64,000 bases of DNA from NCBI RefSeq assembly GCF_900582195.1, contig NZ_UTHA01000001.1, positions 186,001-250,000 of the forward strand. The letters are read 5' to 3'. Position numbers and translations under genes: made by a program. Under the pieces are notes generated by a model, which saw only the letters and a program-made list of their open reading frames with translations, searched no databases and was not told the origin of the DNA. Each line of letters starts with the position of its first letter. The first letter of the stretch is position 1. Shown piece by piece: positions 20,134-29,205 of this stretch. The stretch comes from Pseudomonas viridiflava (lineage in GTDB: Bacteria; Pseudomonadota; Gammaproteobacteria; Pseudomonadales; Pseudomonadaceae).

Positions 20134-21903
20134 TTACTGCGCCTTCGTCTCAGTAGTGGCTGCCGGCTTGGCTGCTGGCTTCTTCGCCGGTTCAGCCTTT
20201 TTTGCTGCCGGTTTGGCCGCAGGCTTTTTCGCCTCGGTTTTCGCAGCCGGCTTCTTCGCCGCTGGCTTGGCTGCCGCTTTCTTCGCTGGCTCAGCTTTCA
20301 CCGGAGTCGCTGGCTTCGGCGCTTCCACCGGAGCTGGCGCAGGTGCCGGGGTCGGCGCAGGCGCTGGAGCAACCGGAGCTGGAGCCGGCTCTGGCGCTTT
20401 CACAGGCTCTGGCTTCTTCTCGTCATCCGAACCACCGAACAGGTTGCTGAAGAAGTTGCCCTTCTTCGCCGCCACGGCACCCGCCGCGCCTGCCGCTGCA
20501 GCGGCCGGGACCACTTTGGCTGGCTCGAACGATTTGCCTGCTGCCAGATCTTCAACCTGACTGGCCGCACGCTGACCGGTGCGCAATGCGCCTTCCAGCG
20601 TGCCCGGGTACAAGGTGTCGGTGTGTTCGCCGGCGAACGTCACGCGTTGCAGCGGACGTTCCCACAGGCGCCAGAACTTGCTGATCTGACCCGGGCCGTA
20701 AGCCAGGTAGGCGCCGCCCATCGACGGGTCGGTGCTGTAGCGACGGATTTCATAACCGGTGAACGAGCCACGGGCCTGTGGATAAAACGCGTGCAGGCGA
20801 ATCAGCACCTGATCGACCATTTGCTTGTCGCCGAACGCCTGCATCACGCGGGCGTTGTCGCCGGACAGGTTGATCACCACGTTAGCGCCGCCCTTCAGCG
20901 CAGGCTCGATCCAGAGCATGCCGAGACCGGTGTTGCTGTAGATCTCGCCGGACATGCGCGCCTTGCTTTCCCACACTGGCGTCTTGAACTTCAGCATGAT
21001 CTGGTCGCGCCAGCCGTAGTTGGTGCCCTTGATCGCCGCCAGATGCTGAGCGTCCAGCGCAGGCGTCAAAGCAATCTTGTTCAGCGCACGCAATGGCACG
21101 GCCAGCACCACGTAGTCAGCCTGATAGCCAACACTGCCGACCTTGACGGTCACGCCGTCCTTGTCTTGGCTGATGGCCGATACCGGCGAGTTGGTCTTGA
21201 TCGTTTTGATCTGTTTGACGAAGGCCTGCGCCAGCACCTGGCTGCCACCGACCAGACGCGAAGCGCGCAGGTCACGGTCAGAAACGCCGCGATAGACACG
21301 ATTCTGCTGAGCGAAATACAGCAGCGACAGACGCGAAGGTTCGTCGTAGTGAGTGCGGATGTCCTGGTTGATCAGCTGACGCGCGGTGGCCGGCAGATTT
21401 TGCTTGTCGAGCCAGCTCGACACGGTGATCTGATCCAGTGCGTGCAGGGTGTTGGTCGCGGCCGGGTTCTGCGGGTCGTCGATCGAACGCGCCAGATCGT
21501 CGAGGGTTTTCTGATAGCGCTTCAGGGCATCAGCCGTGGCCGGTTGCTTGGTCGCCAGATCAACGGCGGAGAAATACTCGCCGTCGATCAGATACCCCGG
21601 GGTACGCACGAATTCCGGCGCCGGCGTGGTACCGAGCTTGAATGTCGAGACGTACTTGTTCAGCACCGGCTGGGTCTTGTCGTTGCCGATCCACTCGCTG
21701 GTGGCCATGCCCGAGCGACCGCCCAGGCTCGGCTTGGCTTCCAGCAGCGTGACCTGCCAGCCCTTGTTTTGCAGTTCATAAGCGGCAGTCAGGCCCGAAA
21801 GGCCACCGCCGATCACGATTGCAGTTTTATCCTTGGCCAGCGCTGTAACGCTGAACAGCCCCAACATCACCAGCGCACAGGCGCGCAGCCAACCGACAGA
21901 CAT
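20134..21903 (-). CDS. Secreted FAD-dependent amine oxidase with a lysine/alanine/proline-rich tail
   Basis: The 589-residue protein starts with a signal peptide (MSVGWLRACALVMLGLFSVTALA) and continues into a monoamine-oxidase-type FAD domain: dinucleotide motif AIVIGGGLSGLTAAYELQ, LLEAKPSLGGRSG, and the C-terminal FAD motif FAGEHTDTLYPGTLEGALRTG. From about residue 455 to 589 the chain is low complexity: an alanine stretch, GNFFSNLFGGSDDEKK, a proline/alanine repeat (PAPAPVAPAPAP) and a lysine/alanine repeat (KKPAAKPAAKK). The domain predicts oxidative deamination of an amine outside the cytoplasm, substrate unknown. The basic tail resembles AlgP or histone H1-like repeats. It is divergent from bioA. 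Confidence 0.85.
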   Translation of the reverse strand: MSVGWLRACALVMLGLFSVTALAKDKTAIVIGGGLSGLTAAYELQNKGWQVTLLEAKPSLGGRSGMATSEWIGNDKTQPVLNKYVSTFKLGTTPAPEFVRTPGYLIDGEYFSAVDLATKQPATADALKRYQKTLDDLARSIDDPQNPAATNTLHALDQITVSSWLDKQNLPATARQLINQDIRTHYDEPSRLSLLYFAQQNRVYRGVSDRDLRASRLVGGSQVLAQAFVKQIKTIKTNSPVSAISQDKDGVTVKVGSVGYQADYVVLAVPLRALNKIALTPALDAQHLAAIKGTNYGWRDQIMLKFKTPVWESKARMSGEIYSNTGLGMLWIEPALKGGANVVINLSGDNARVMQAFGDKQMVDQVLIRLHAFYPQARGSFTGYEIRRYSTDPSMGGAYLAYGPGQISKFWRLWERPLQRVTFAGEHTDTLYPGTLEGALRTGQRAASQVEDLAAGKSFEPAKVVPAAAAAGAAGAVAAKKGNFFSNLFGGSDDEKKPEPVKAPEPAPAPVAPAPAPTPAPAPAPVEAPKPATPVKAEPAKKAAAKPAAKKPAAKTEAKKPAAKPAAKKAEPAKKPAAKPAATTETKAQ

Positions 21904-22126
21904 TCAGCGAACTCCGGAAATACACGTAGGAAAAAGCAGTTGTGCGGGTCAGACGACCCAAAGAACCGCGAAGAATACGTTAGCCATCAAAACGCCGCCA
22001 GCGACGTCTATCGGCTCATACAAAGTAGCTCAATCGACACAATGGGTTGTCCCCACGCGACGCATTGCATAGGCTTGCGCGATTGTTTGCCCGCGCCTGT
22101 CGCGAGCCGCCTCGAGGAGACTGTAA

Positions 22127-23533
22127 ATGGGCCTTAATAATCAGTGGATGCAACGCGACCTCGCGGTGTTGTGGCATCCCTGCACCCAGATGAAAGACCA
22201 CGAACAGCTGCCGCTGATCCCGATCAAGCGGGGCGAAGGCGTCTGGCTCGAAGACTTCGAAGGCAAGCGCTACCTCGACGCCGTCAGCTCGTGGTGGGTC
22301 AACGTATTTGGCCACGCCAACCCGCGGATCAATCAGCGCATCAAGGATCAGGTCGATCAGCTGGAGCACGTGATTCTGGCCGGTTTCAGCCATCAACCGG
22401 TGATCGAGCTGTCCGAGCGTCTGGTGAAGATGACCCCGGAAGGGCTGAACCGGGTGTTCTACGCCGATAACGGTTCGTCCTGCATCGAAGTCGCGCTGAA
22501 AATGAGCTTTCACTACTGGCTCAATCGCGGCCAACCAAACAAGAAGCGCTTCGTCACCCTGACCAACAGCTACCACGGTGAAACCATGGCAGCGATGGCA
22601 GTCGGCGATGTGCCGCTGTTCACCGAGACATACAAAGCGCTGCTGATGGACACCATCAAGGTGCCAAGCCCGGATTGCTACGGGCGCCCCGAAGGCATGA
22701 GCTGGGAAGAACACTCGCGCAACATGTTCGCCGCCATGGAACATACCCTGGCAGAAAACCATGACAGCGTCGCGGCAGTGATCGTCGAGCCGCTGATTCA
22801 GGGCGCTGGCGGCATGCGCATGTATCACCCGGTTTATCTGACGTTGCTGCGCGAGGCCTGCGACCGTTATGGCGTGCACCTGATTCTCGACGAGATCGCC
22901 GTTGGCTTTGGCCGCACCGGAACCATGTTTGCCTGTGAACAGGCTGGCATTCGTCCGGACTTCCTCTGCCTGTCGAAAGCCCTGACCGGCGGCTATCTGC
23001 CGCTGGCGGCGTGCCTGACCACCGACGAGGTCTACAGCGCGTTTTACGACGACTATCCGACCCTGCGCGCCTTCCTCCATTCGCACAGCTACACCGGCAA
23101 CCCGCTGGCGTGCGCGGCGGCACTGGCGACGCTGGATATCTTCGAGCAGGACAACGTCATCGAAAACAACAAGGCCCTGGCCCAGCGCATGGCCTCGGCG
23201 ACGGCGCATCTGGTCGATCACCCCAACGTGTCTGAAGTGCGTCAGACCGGCATGGTCCTGGCCATCGAGATGGTCAAGGATAAAGCCACCAAAGAGGCCT
23301 ACCCTTGGCAGGAACGTCGCGGTTTGAAGGTGTTCCAGCATGCACTGGAACGTGGCGCGTTGCTGCGCCCGCTCGGTAGCGTGGTGTATTTCCTGCCGCC
23401 GTACGTGATCACCCCGGAGCAGATCGACTTCCTCGCCGAAGTGGCTAGCGAGGGTATCGACATTGCTACGCGTGACAGCGTCAGCGTTGCCGTGCCGAAA
23501 GACTTCCATCCCGGCTTCCGTGACCCAGGCTAA
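22127..23533 (+). CDS. bioA: Adenosylmethionine-8-amino-7-oxononanoate aminotransferase
   Basis: BioA transfers the amino group of SAM to 7-keto-8-aminopelargonate in biotin synthesis, with PLP. The 468-residue protein shows the class III aminotransferase hallmarks: WHPCTQMKDHEQLPLIPIKRGEGVWLED near the start, SYHGETMAAMAVGD, ILDEIAVGFGRTG (PLP aspartate) and CLSKALTGGYLPLAA, whose lysine binds PLP. A GGAGA ribosome site precedes the ATG. The gene stands apart from any other bio gene in this window; rsmE follows after a repeat. Confidence 0.95.
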   Translation: MGLNNQWMQRDLAVLWHPCTQMKDHEQLPLIPIKRGEGVWLEDFEGKRYLDAVSSWWVNVFGHANPRINQRIKDQVDQLEHVILAGFSHQPVIELSERLVKMTPEGLNRVFYADNGSSCIEVALKMSFHYWLNRGQPNKKRFVTLTNSYHGETMAAMAVGDVPLFTETYKALLMDTIKVPSPDCYGRPEGMSWEEHSRNMFAAMEHTLAENHDSVAAVIVEPLIQGAGGMRMYHPVYLTLLREACDRYGVHLILDEIAVGFGRTGTMFACEQAGIRPDFLCLSKALTGGYLPLAACLTTDEVYSAFYDDYPTLRAFLHSHSYTGNPLACAAALATLDIFEQDNVIENNKALAQRMASATAHLVDHPNVSEVRQTGMVLAIEMVKDKATKEAYPWQERRGLKVFQHALERGALLRPLGSVVYFLPPYVITPEQIDFLAEVASEGIDIATRDSVSVAVPKDFHPGFRDPG

Positions 23534-23544
23534 CCGTGACCGCT

Positions 23545-23645
23545 CGTTCCCACGCTCCGCGTGGGAATGCAGCCCGGGACGCTCCGCGTCCCCAAAGCGG
23601 ACGCAGAGCGTCCATTGAGGCATTCCCACGCAGAGCGTGGGAACG
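23545..23645. repeat. GTTCCCACGC-type inverted-repeat element (copy A)
   Basis: Outer arms CGTTCCCACGCTCCGCGTGG and its near inverted copy enclose an inner inverted pair built on GGACGCTCCGCGTCC and GGACGCAGAGCGTCC. Each arm is palindromic, so the unit can form a cruciform or multi-stem RNA. Copies occur at 34877-34986 and 56258-56362. Confidence 0.85.
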
Positions 23646-23666
23646 ATCTAATCTGAGAGACCCGAA

Positions 23667-24386
23667 ATGAGACTGTCCCGCTTCTTTATCGACGCCCCCC
23701 TGAGCACCGGCGAACACGAATTGCCGGAGGCCCAGGCGCATTACATCAGCCGCGTGCTGCGCATGGCCGAGGGCGATGCGGTGCAGTTGTTCGACGGTTC
23801 CGGCCATGAATTTCGTGGCTCGCTGCTGGAAGTCGGCAAGAAGCGCGTGACCGTGCAGATCGACGAACAACTCGCCGGCCAGGTCGAATCGCCGCTGCAC
23901 ATCCACCTCGGCCAGGGCCTGTCCCGTGGTGAGCGCATGGATTGGGCGATTCAGAAAGCCACCGAACTGGGCGTGAATGAAATCACCCCGATCTTCAGCG
24001 ACCGTTGCGAAGTCCGCCTCAAGGACGAACGTGCCGACAAACGCCTGTTGCACTGGCGTCAGGTAGCAATCAGCGCGTGTGAACAGTGCGGGCGCTCGCG
24101 GGTGCCGGTGATTCATCCGCCGGTGTTGCTGGCTGACTGGATCAAGCAGACCGAAGCCGAGTTGAAACTGGTGCTGCATCCAGTGGCGGAGCCGTTGGTG
24201 AGTCATGCCAAACCGGCGACGCTGGCGTTCCTGATCGGGCCTGAAGGCGGGTTGACGGATGCCGAAGTCGAGCAAGCCAAGGGCAACGACTTCCACGCCG
24301 CCCGCCTCGGCCCGCGGGTGTTGCGTACCGAGACGGCGCCGGTGGTTGCACTGGCGGTCGCCCAACAGCTTTGGGGTGATTTCTAG
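23667..24386 (+). CDS. rsmE: 16S rRNA (uracil1498-N3)-methyltransferase
   Basis: RsmE methylates U1498 of 16S rRNA in the assembled 30S subunit, using SAM. The 239-residue protein has the N-terminal PUA-like part (RLSRFFIDAPLSTGEHELPEAQAHYISRVLRM) and a SPOUT knot domain with LAFLIGPEGGLTDAEVEQA and the C-terminal ARLGPRVLRTETAPVVALAVAQ that forms the knot. It follows bioA after a repeat element of about 100 bases, in the same direction. Confidence 0.95.
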   Translation: MRLSRFFIDAPLSTGEHELPEAQAHYISRVLRMAEGDAVQLFDGSGHEFRGSLLEVGKKRVTVQIDEQLAGQVESPLHIHLGQGLSRGERMDWAIQKATELGVNEITPIFSDRCEVRLKDERADKRLLHWRQVAISACEQCGRSRVPVIHPPVLLADWIKQTEAELKLVLHPVAEPLVSHAKPATLAFLIGPEGGLTDAEVEQAKGNDFHAARLGPRVLRTETAPVVALAVAQQLWGDF

Positions 24387-24392
24387 GGCCTC

Positions 24393-24551
24393 TTCGCGAG
24401 CAAGCTCGCTCCCACAGTAGATCTCCAGTGAGCACAGATTATGTGAACGCCCTAGATCCAGTGTGGGAGCGAGCTTGCTCGCGAATGCGGTGTGTCATTC
24501 AGCAAAAATGTTGGTTGACCTGACGCCTTCGCGAGCAAGCTCGCTCCCACA
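24393..24551. repeat. Cluster of three GTGGGAGCGAGC repeats
   Basis: Three copies alternate in orientation: minus at 24393-24417, plus at about 24462-24485, minus at about 24528-24551. The last two form a normal REPIN and the first is an extra copy. They fill the gap between convergent rsmE and the hemolysin III-type gene. Confidence 0.85.
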
Positions 24552-24561
24552 GGGATTGCAT

Positions 24562-25179
24562 TTACAGGACATAAAACAGAATCGCGACAAAGTGCAGCAA
24601 GCTCCCCGCGATCACGAACAAATGCCAGATCCCATGCGCATGCCGTAGCCGATGATCAAGGGCAAAAAAGATAATCCCCACCGTGTACAACACGCCGCCC
24701 GACGCCAGCCAGGCAAACCCTGCAGTACCCAGCGCCGCAATCAAAGGCTTCACCGCCACCAACACAATCCAGCCCATCACCGCGTAAATCACGATCGACA
24801 GAACCCGCGCCTCGGAGCGTGGTTTGATCTCTTGCAGGATGCCGATCAGCGCCAGCCCCCAGACTATCCCGAACAACGTCCAGCCCCACGGCCCGCGCAG
24901 GGTCACCAGGCAGAACGGCGTATAGCTGCCGGCGATCAACAGGTAGATCGAAAAGTGATCGACCTTCTTCATGATCGCTTTCTTGCGCCCGCGCACGCTG
25001 TGGTACACGGTTGATGCGCTGTAAAGCACCAGCAAAGTGAAAGCGTAAATCGCCACGCTGACAATCTTCCACGGGCTGCCGTCGAGGCAGGCAATCACCA
25101 ACATCCACACGCCGCCGACAAAAGCCGCCACTGCCCCGACCAGATGGGTCCAGGCGTTCAATCGTTCTCCGTGATACAT
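24562..25179 (-). CDS. trhA: Hemolysin III family protein (TrhA, PAQR type)
   Basis: The 205-residue membrane protein has seven predicted helices and the PAQR/hemolysin III motifs: RLNAWTHLVGAVAAFVGG near the start, SASTVYHSVRG, VDHFSIYLLIAGSYTPFCL, and the final ALDHRLRHAHGIWHLFVIAGSLLHFVAILFYVL, whose histidines fit a metal site. Bacterial members are linked to membrane fluidity homeostasis; pore formation has been claimed for some. It is convergent with rsmE and divergent from mdcR. Confidence 0.9.
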   Translation of the reverse strand: MYHGERLNAWTHLVGAVAAFVGGVWMLVIACLDGSPWKIVSVAIYAFTLLVLYSASTVYHSVRGRKKAIMKKVDHFSIYLLIAGSYTPFCLVTLRGPWGWTLFGIVWGLALIGILQEIKPRSEARVLSIVIYAVMGWIVLVAVKPLIAALGTAGFAWLASGGVLYTVGIIFFALDHRLRHAHGIWHLFVIAGSLLHFVAILFYVL

Positions 25180-25320
25180 GTATTGCTCACCTCACATTCA
25201 TTACCGCAGCGCGCAAGGCTCGGGCCTTGAGCGTAAAAGCGCAATGTTTCTGTTCAACACGGGCCTGCGCACGTCGTGGTAATTGGGCACAATCGGCCGA
25301 TACCAAAAAGAGTCCGCGCC

Positions 25321-26241
25321 ATGCTGATCGACGAAGAATTGACCCTGAAAAAACTCGAGGTGTTCCTCGCCTTCATGCGCACCGGCAACCTCGCCCGCGC
25401 CGCTGCCGAGTTGCAGACCAGCAACGTCAGCGTGCATCGCGCGATTCACTCGCTGGAAAGCGCCCTGCGCTGCCCGCTGTTCAAACACGAAGGCCGCAAC
25501 CTGACGCCGCTGGAAAGCGCTTACGTCCTCGAAGAGCGCGCACAGAAGTTGATCAACGACGTCGTCGAAAGCGTACGCCTGACCCGCGAAGCCGCCGGGT
25601 TCTCCGCCGAACGCTTCAAACTCGGCTCGCTGTATTCGCTGACAGTGAAAACCGTTCCGCAACTGATCATGGGCCTGAAGATTCGCCGCAGCGAACTCAA
25701 CATCGACCTGATCCTCGGCTCGAACATCGACCTGCTCTACAAGCTCAAAAACATGGAAGTCGACGCGATTCTGGTGTCGCTGGACGACAGCATCAACGAC
25801 CCGGACTGTGAGCAGATTCCCCTGTTCTCCGATGACATCTTCCTCGCCACGCCGGCGGATTCAAAGTTTGCCCAGCGCAGTGAGGTGGATCTGGCTGAGG
25901 TGCGCGATGAAACATTTATCACCCTGACCCAGGGCTTCGCGACGCATCAGGACGGCAACCGGGTGTTCAAGCAGGCGGGGTTCGAACCGAAGGTGGCGAT
26001 GCAGGTGAATGACATTTTCACGCTGCTGAGCATGGTCAGTTCGGGGGTGGGTTATGCGTTGCTGCCGGGAAGGATCGCGGCGGTGTATGAGAACCGGGTG
26101 AAGCTGATTCCGTTGCAGGAGAAGTACCGGTTGCAGCAGCACATTGGCGTGGTGTTTTTGAAAGCCAAGGAGAGGGATCCGAATTTGCTGGCGTTGTTGG
26201 CGGAGTGTCGGATGTATGCGAATCGGCAGGCTGGGGTTTAG
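25321..26241 (+). CDS. mdcR: LysR-type regulator of malonate use
   Basis: The 306-residue protein has an N-terminal LysR helix-turn-helix (TLKKLEVFLAFMRTGNLARAAAELQTSNVSVHRAIHSLESALRC) and a C-terminal effector domain (from about residue 95). It lies at the far end of the malonate decarboxylase operon, in convergent orientation, which is where MdcR is found in pseudomonads. It is expected to activate the mdc operon in response to malonate. A T-N11-A palindrome upstream of mdcA (33748-33762) is its candidate target. The start at 25321 fits the family N-terminus. Confidence 0.88.
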   Translation: MLIDEELTLKKLEVFLAFMRTGNLARAAAELQTSNVSVHRAIHSLESALRCPLFKHEGRNLTPLESAYVLEERAQKLINDVVESVRLTREAAGFSAERFKLGSLYSLTVKTVPQLIMGLKIRRSELNIDLILGSNIDLLYKLKNMEVDAILVSLDDSINDPDCEQIPLFSDDIFLATPADSKFAQRSEVDLAEVRDETFITLTQGFATHQDGNRVFKQAGFEPKVAMQVNDIFTLLSMVSSGVGYALLPGRIAAVYENRVKLIPLQEKYRLQQHIGVVFLKAKERDPNLLALLAECRMYANRQAGV

Positions 26242-26266
26242 ATCAAGATCAAGATCAAGAGCTACC

Positions 26267-26427
26267 CCCTCACCCCAGCCCTCTCCCCCAAGGGGTAGAG
26301 GGGGAAAGGGAGCAGAGCTCCATGGGTTTCGGAACCTGAGTTCGACATAAATATTTCAGGTCGATGTATAACGCCAAAACAACTCGGTTAGTCCCCTCTC
26401 CCTCCGGGAGAGGGCTAGGGTGAGGGC
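26267..26427. repeat. CTCACCC-type inverted-repeat element (copy B)
   Basis: Ends CCCTCACCCCAGCCCTCTCC and inverted copy; inner sequence contains AACCTGAG and TTTCAGGTCGATGTA, related to copies A and C. It separates the convergent mdcR and madM genes and could act as their transcript end. Confidence 0.8.
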
Positions 26428-26439
26428 AGCTTTTGGCGA

Positions 26440-27204
26440 TTAACCCACCAACCCGCGCATCGCCAAAAACAACAGCGAAGGCCCAAGCAAACACCCGAGC
26501 GCGGTATAAAACGCAGCCGTCAGACACCCATAAGGCACCAGCTTCGGATCCGTCGCCGCCAACCCGCCGGCCACGCCGCTGGAGGTGCCCATCAAGCCGC
26601 CAAAAATCACCGCACTGCGCGGGTTATTGAGGCCAATCATCGGTGCCACGAACGGCGTCATCACCATCACCAGAATCGCCTTGATCAGCCCCGCCGCAAT
26701 CGACAGCGCCATCACCTCGGAACTCGCACCAATCGCCGCGCCGGTCACCGGGCCGACGATGTAAGTCACCGCGCCCGCGCCAATGGTGGTCAGGCTCACC
26801 GCATCGGTATAACCGAACGCCATCGCCACACCGACCCCGGCGACAAACGACGTGCCGACACCCACAAACAGCGCCAGCACACCGACGAACCCGGCACGCT
26901 TGAGTTCATCGACACTCACGCCAAACGCAGTGGCAACAATCGCGAAATCCCGCAGCATCGCCCCACCGAGCAAGCCGATGCCCGACAGCAACGGAATATC
27001 CACCACGCCCTTCTGCCCACCGGTCAGCGCGCCGCCGACATACGACAGCACCAGCCCGAGCAGAATGGCGATGGCCGAGCCGTGCAAACGGCCCTTGGTG
27101 AAGGTGTTGGACATCCAGTAGGACACCCACATGGTCAGGCCGACAATCAGGAAACCGCTGATCAAACCGTAGCCGGTGATCACTTTCATCATTGATTCGT
27201 ACAT
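26440..27204 (-). CDS. madM: Malonate transporter subunit MadM
   Basis: The 254-residue inner-membrane protein has many hydrophobic helices and the MadM family sequence (VGLTMWVSYWMSNTFTKGRLHGSAIAILLGLVLSYVGGALTGGQKG). With MadL it forms a sodium- or proton-coupled malonate importer. It is the last gene of the mdc operon and starts 5 bases after madL ends. Confidence 0.93.
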   Translation of the reverse strand: MYESMMKVITGYGLISGFLIVGLTMWVSYWMSNTFTKGRLHGSAIAILLGLVLSYVGGALTGGQKGVVDIPLLSGIGLLGGAMLRDFAIVATAFGVSVDELKRAGFVGVLALFVGVGTSFVAGVGVAMAFGYTDAVSLTTIGAGAVTYIVGPVTGAAIGASSEVMALSIAAGLIKAILVMVMTPFVAPMIGLNNPRSAVIFGGLMGTSSGVAGGLAATDPKLVPYGCLTAAFYTALGCLLGPSLLFLAMRGLVG

Positions 27205-27209
27205 GGCGC

Positions 27210-27602
27210 TTACCCCGCAGTCTTGGCTGGAGCGATCGGGGTCTGTTCCTTGTTGCCCATCCGGGTCAGCACCGGCACCAGGGCAAAAGCGATGACCACG
27301 GCCAGCGTCCCGGCGAGGATCGCCATCGGCCCACCCTTCAGTGCGCCGTAGACGTTTTGCTGCGCGGCCATGGCGACCACGATTGGAATGTAGATAGCGC
27401 TCCAGAACTCGACGCCCTGCTCGGTCTTGCCCTTGAGCCAGCCGCTTTTGTTCAGATAACTGCCCAGACCGATCAACAGCAGCATCGCAATGCCGACACC
27501 GCCGACGTTGGCCGGCACGCCGATCAGCTTGCCGAGCAGTTCACCGACCCAAATGCCTACCAGCGTACAGAAGGCGAGAAACGCCACACCGTAAATAATC
27601 AT
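27210..27602 (-). CDS. madL: Malonate transporter subunit MadL
   Basis: The 130-residue membrane protein has about four helices and the MadL start MIIYGVAFLAFCTLVGIWVGELLGKLIGVPANVGGVGIAMLLL. It works together with MadM in malonate uptake. The start at 27602 was chosen because AGGA lies 8 bases upstream and the family begins MIIYG; an upstream in-frame codon adds five residues. It follows mdcH after a gap of about 65 bases. Confidence 0.92.
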   Translation of the reverse strand: MIIYGVAFLAFCTLVGIWVGELLGKLIGVPANVGGVGIAMLLLIGLGSYLNKSGWLKGKTEQGVEFWSAIYIPIVVAMAAQQNVYGALKGGPMAILAGTLAVVIAFALVPVLTRMGNKEQTPIAPAKTAG

Positions 27603-27667
27603 TGTTGTAGTCCTCAAAGTGCATCGTCGAATGTTGTTTTTGTTGTTCGAAGCTTGAGTCGGCGGTT

Positions 27668-28588
27668 TTAGAGTTGGCGGCTACCCTCCTCACGCAACAG
27701 CGCTTGCAGGGTGTCGAGACGCGCACTGTCGAAGGCAGTGACCGTGCCTTGCTCGAACACCCGGCGCGCCAGCCCGGTCAGCACCGCACCGGGCGGCAGT
27801 TCGATCTGTAAACGTACGCCGCGCTCGTAGGCGCTTTGTACGGTGCCGCGCCAGTCCACCACGCGACACATGTTGAAGGCGAGGTCGTCGCGCAGGGCTT
27901 CAGGTTTGATCACCGGGCGTGCGCGACTGCCACTCAAGTAAGTGACTTTCGGGGTTTTCAGTTCGACCTTGGCGAAGGCTTCGGCGAGGGTTTGCGCCGG
28001 TTCGCCCAGCAGTGGGCAGTGCGACGGCACGCTTACCGCCAGACGTTTCGCCAGACCCGCGCCACGACTGCGCGCCAGTTCGGCCACCGCTTGCATGGCT
28101 TCGTCACTGCCGGCAATCACCACCTGATTGTCGGCGTTGATGTTGGCCAGATACACCGGCGCATCCTCGCTGTGTACCTGCGCCAGCAACGTTTCGACTG
28201 TGGATAACTGCAGGCCGATGATCGCGGTCATGCCGAAACCCTGTGGATAAGCCTGCTGCATCAGCTCACCGCGCAGGCTGACCAGATGCAACGCATCGCT
28301 GAAGCTCAAGGCGCCCGCAACCACTGCTGCCGGGTAAGCACCGATGGACAAACCGGCGACGTAATCCGCCGTTAGTCCGTCCTGCAACAACTGCCGCGAT
28401 GCCGCGACGCCAGCGATCAGCAGACAAAGCTGGACCGCCCTTGTCGTGCGCAACGCTGCGCTGGAATCCAGCAGCGAGACATCTTCGCCGAGCACATCAC
28501 TGGCCTCGACCAAGGTCTCGCGGGGCGAACGCTGAAGCATGCCCGCTTGCTGCGCACCCTGGCCGGGGAACACCAGCAGACTGCTCAC
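27668..28588 (-). CDS. mdcH: Malonate decarboxylase subunit epsilon (malonyl-CoA:ACP transacylase)
   Basis: MdcH loads malonyl from malonyl-CoA onto the Mdc acyl carrier protein to start the cycle. The 306-residue protein has the acyltransferase fold: LLVFPGQGAQQAGML at the start and the nucleophile motif GLSIGAYPAAV (Ser), with a later histidine expected near SVPSHCPLL. The chosen start is a GTG at 28588 that overlaps the mdcG stop (GTGA) and has GGAG upstream; a longer frame is possible but less likely. Confidence 0.93.
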   Translation of the reverse strand: MSSLLVFPGQGAQQAGMLQRSPRETLVEASDVLGEDVSLLDSSAALRTTRAVQLCLLIAGVAASRQLLQDGLTADYVAGLSIGAYPAAVVAGALSFSDALHLVSLRGELMQQAYPQGFGMTAIIGLQLSTVETLLAQVHSEDAPVYLANINADNQVVIAGSDEAMQAVAELARSRGAGLAKRLAVSVPSHCPLLGEPAQTLAEAFAKVELKTPKVTYLSGSRARPVIKPEALRDDLAFNMCRVVDWRGTVQSAYERGVRLQIELPPGAVLTGLARRVFEQGTVTAFDSARLDTLQALLREEGSRQL

Positions 28589-29205
28589 GCTGCCTGCTCC
28601 TGCGGGTTCCATGGGTCAGTCACCAGACGGGCCTGATACTCGTTTTTCAGCAGCACACGTGCAGATCCGCTGGCCCACTCGCGCAATGCGACCGCACCGA
28701 ACGGCGTTTGCAATTGCATGTCGATCCGGCACTCGGCTTGATCGAAAATCTCTACGAATTTACGAGCCTGATTGCGGGTGATCAGTTGCGGCGTACGCAG
28801 AATCAGATCGAGATCGCTGTCCGCGTGCATCGCTTTAAAACCACTGGCCAATTCAAACCCGACACTGCCGCTGACACCCCATACCCAACCGCAATCGTCG
28901 AGCATCGGCCGCAGTTGTTTGAGTGCCTGCATGACCGGCAGATCGCGCTCGCAGTCGACGTGACACAGCGCCTCCGGACTGACCCGACAGGCAATCGAAT
29001 CGAGCGCCATAAACGCCGCCAGCCGCTGCTCGCGCAAAACGCCGCGCACGCCGACCGCGACGTAACCTTCCTCGCTCAACGCCCGCCGCACCACCACCGG
29101 TTGCCCGGCGGCCAGCGACTCGACTGCCCACAACGGCGCATCCGCCGGCAACTGCGCCGGGGTCATGCCCCAGAGCAGGTCGTGAGCCAGAGGCGTGTTC
29201 ACCAC
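28585..29205 (-). CDS. mdcG: Phosphoribosyl-dephospho-CoA transferase (holo-ACP synthase)
   Basis: MdcG attaches 2'-(5''-phosphoribosyl)-3'-dephospho-CoA to the serine of MdcC. The 206-residue protein belongs to the MdcG family, with a nucleotidyltransferase-like segment GFELASGFKAMHADSDLDLIL, in which the D-x-D pair fits metal binding. It overlaps mdcE by 7 bases and mdcH by 4, showing translational coupling. Confidence 0.93.
   Translation of the reverse strand: MVNTPLAHDLLWGMTPAQLPADAPLWAVESLAAGQPVVVRRALSEEGYVAVGVRGVLREQRLAAFMALDSIACRVSPEALCHVDCERDLPVMQALKQLRPMLDDCGWVWGVSGSVGFELASGFKAMHADSDLDLILRTPQLITRNQARKFVEIFDQAECRIDMQLQTPFGAVALREWASGSARVLLKNEYQARLVTDPWNPQEQAA

Noticed and set aside
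20623-22137. Plus-strand frame across the amine oxidase
   Set aside because: Shadow of the minus-strand amine oxidase; extends into the bioA leader without its own start signal.
24393-24551. Array-like repeats, considered as a CRISPR
   Set aside because: The repeats are alternately inverted palindromes of the REP type, with no uniform spacers and no cas genes.
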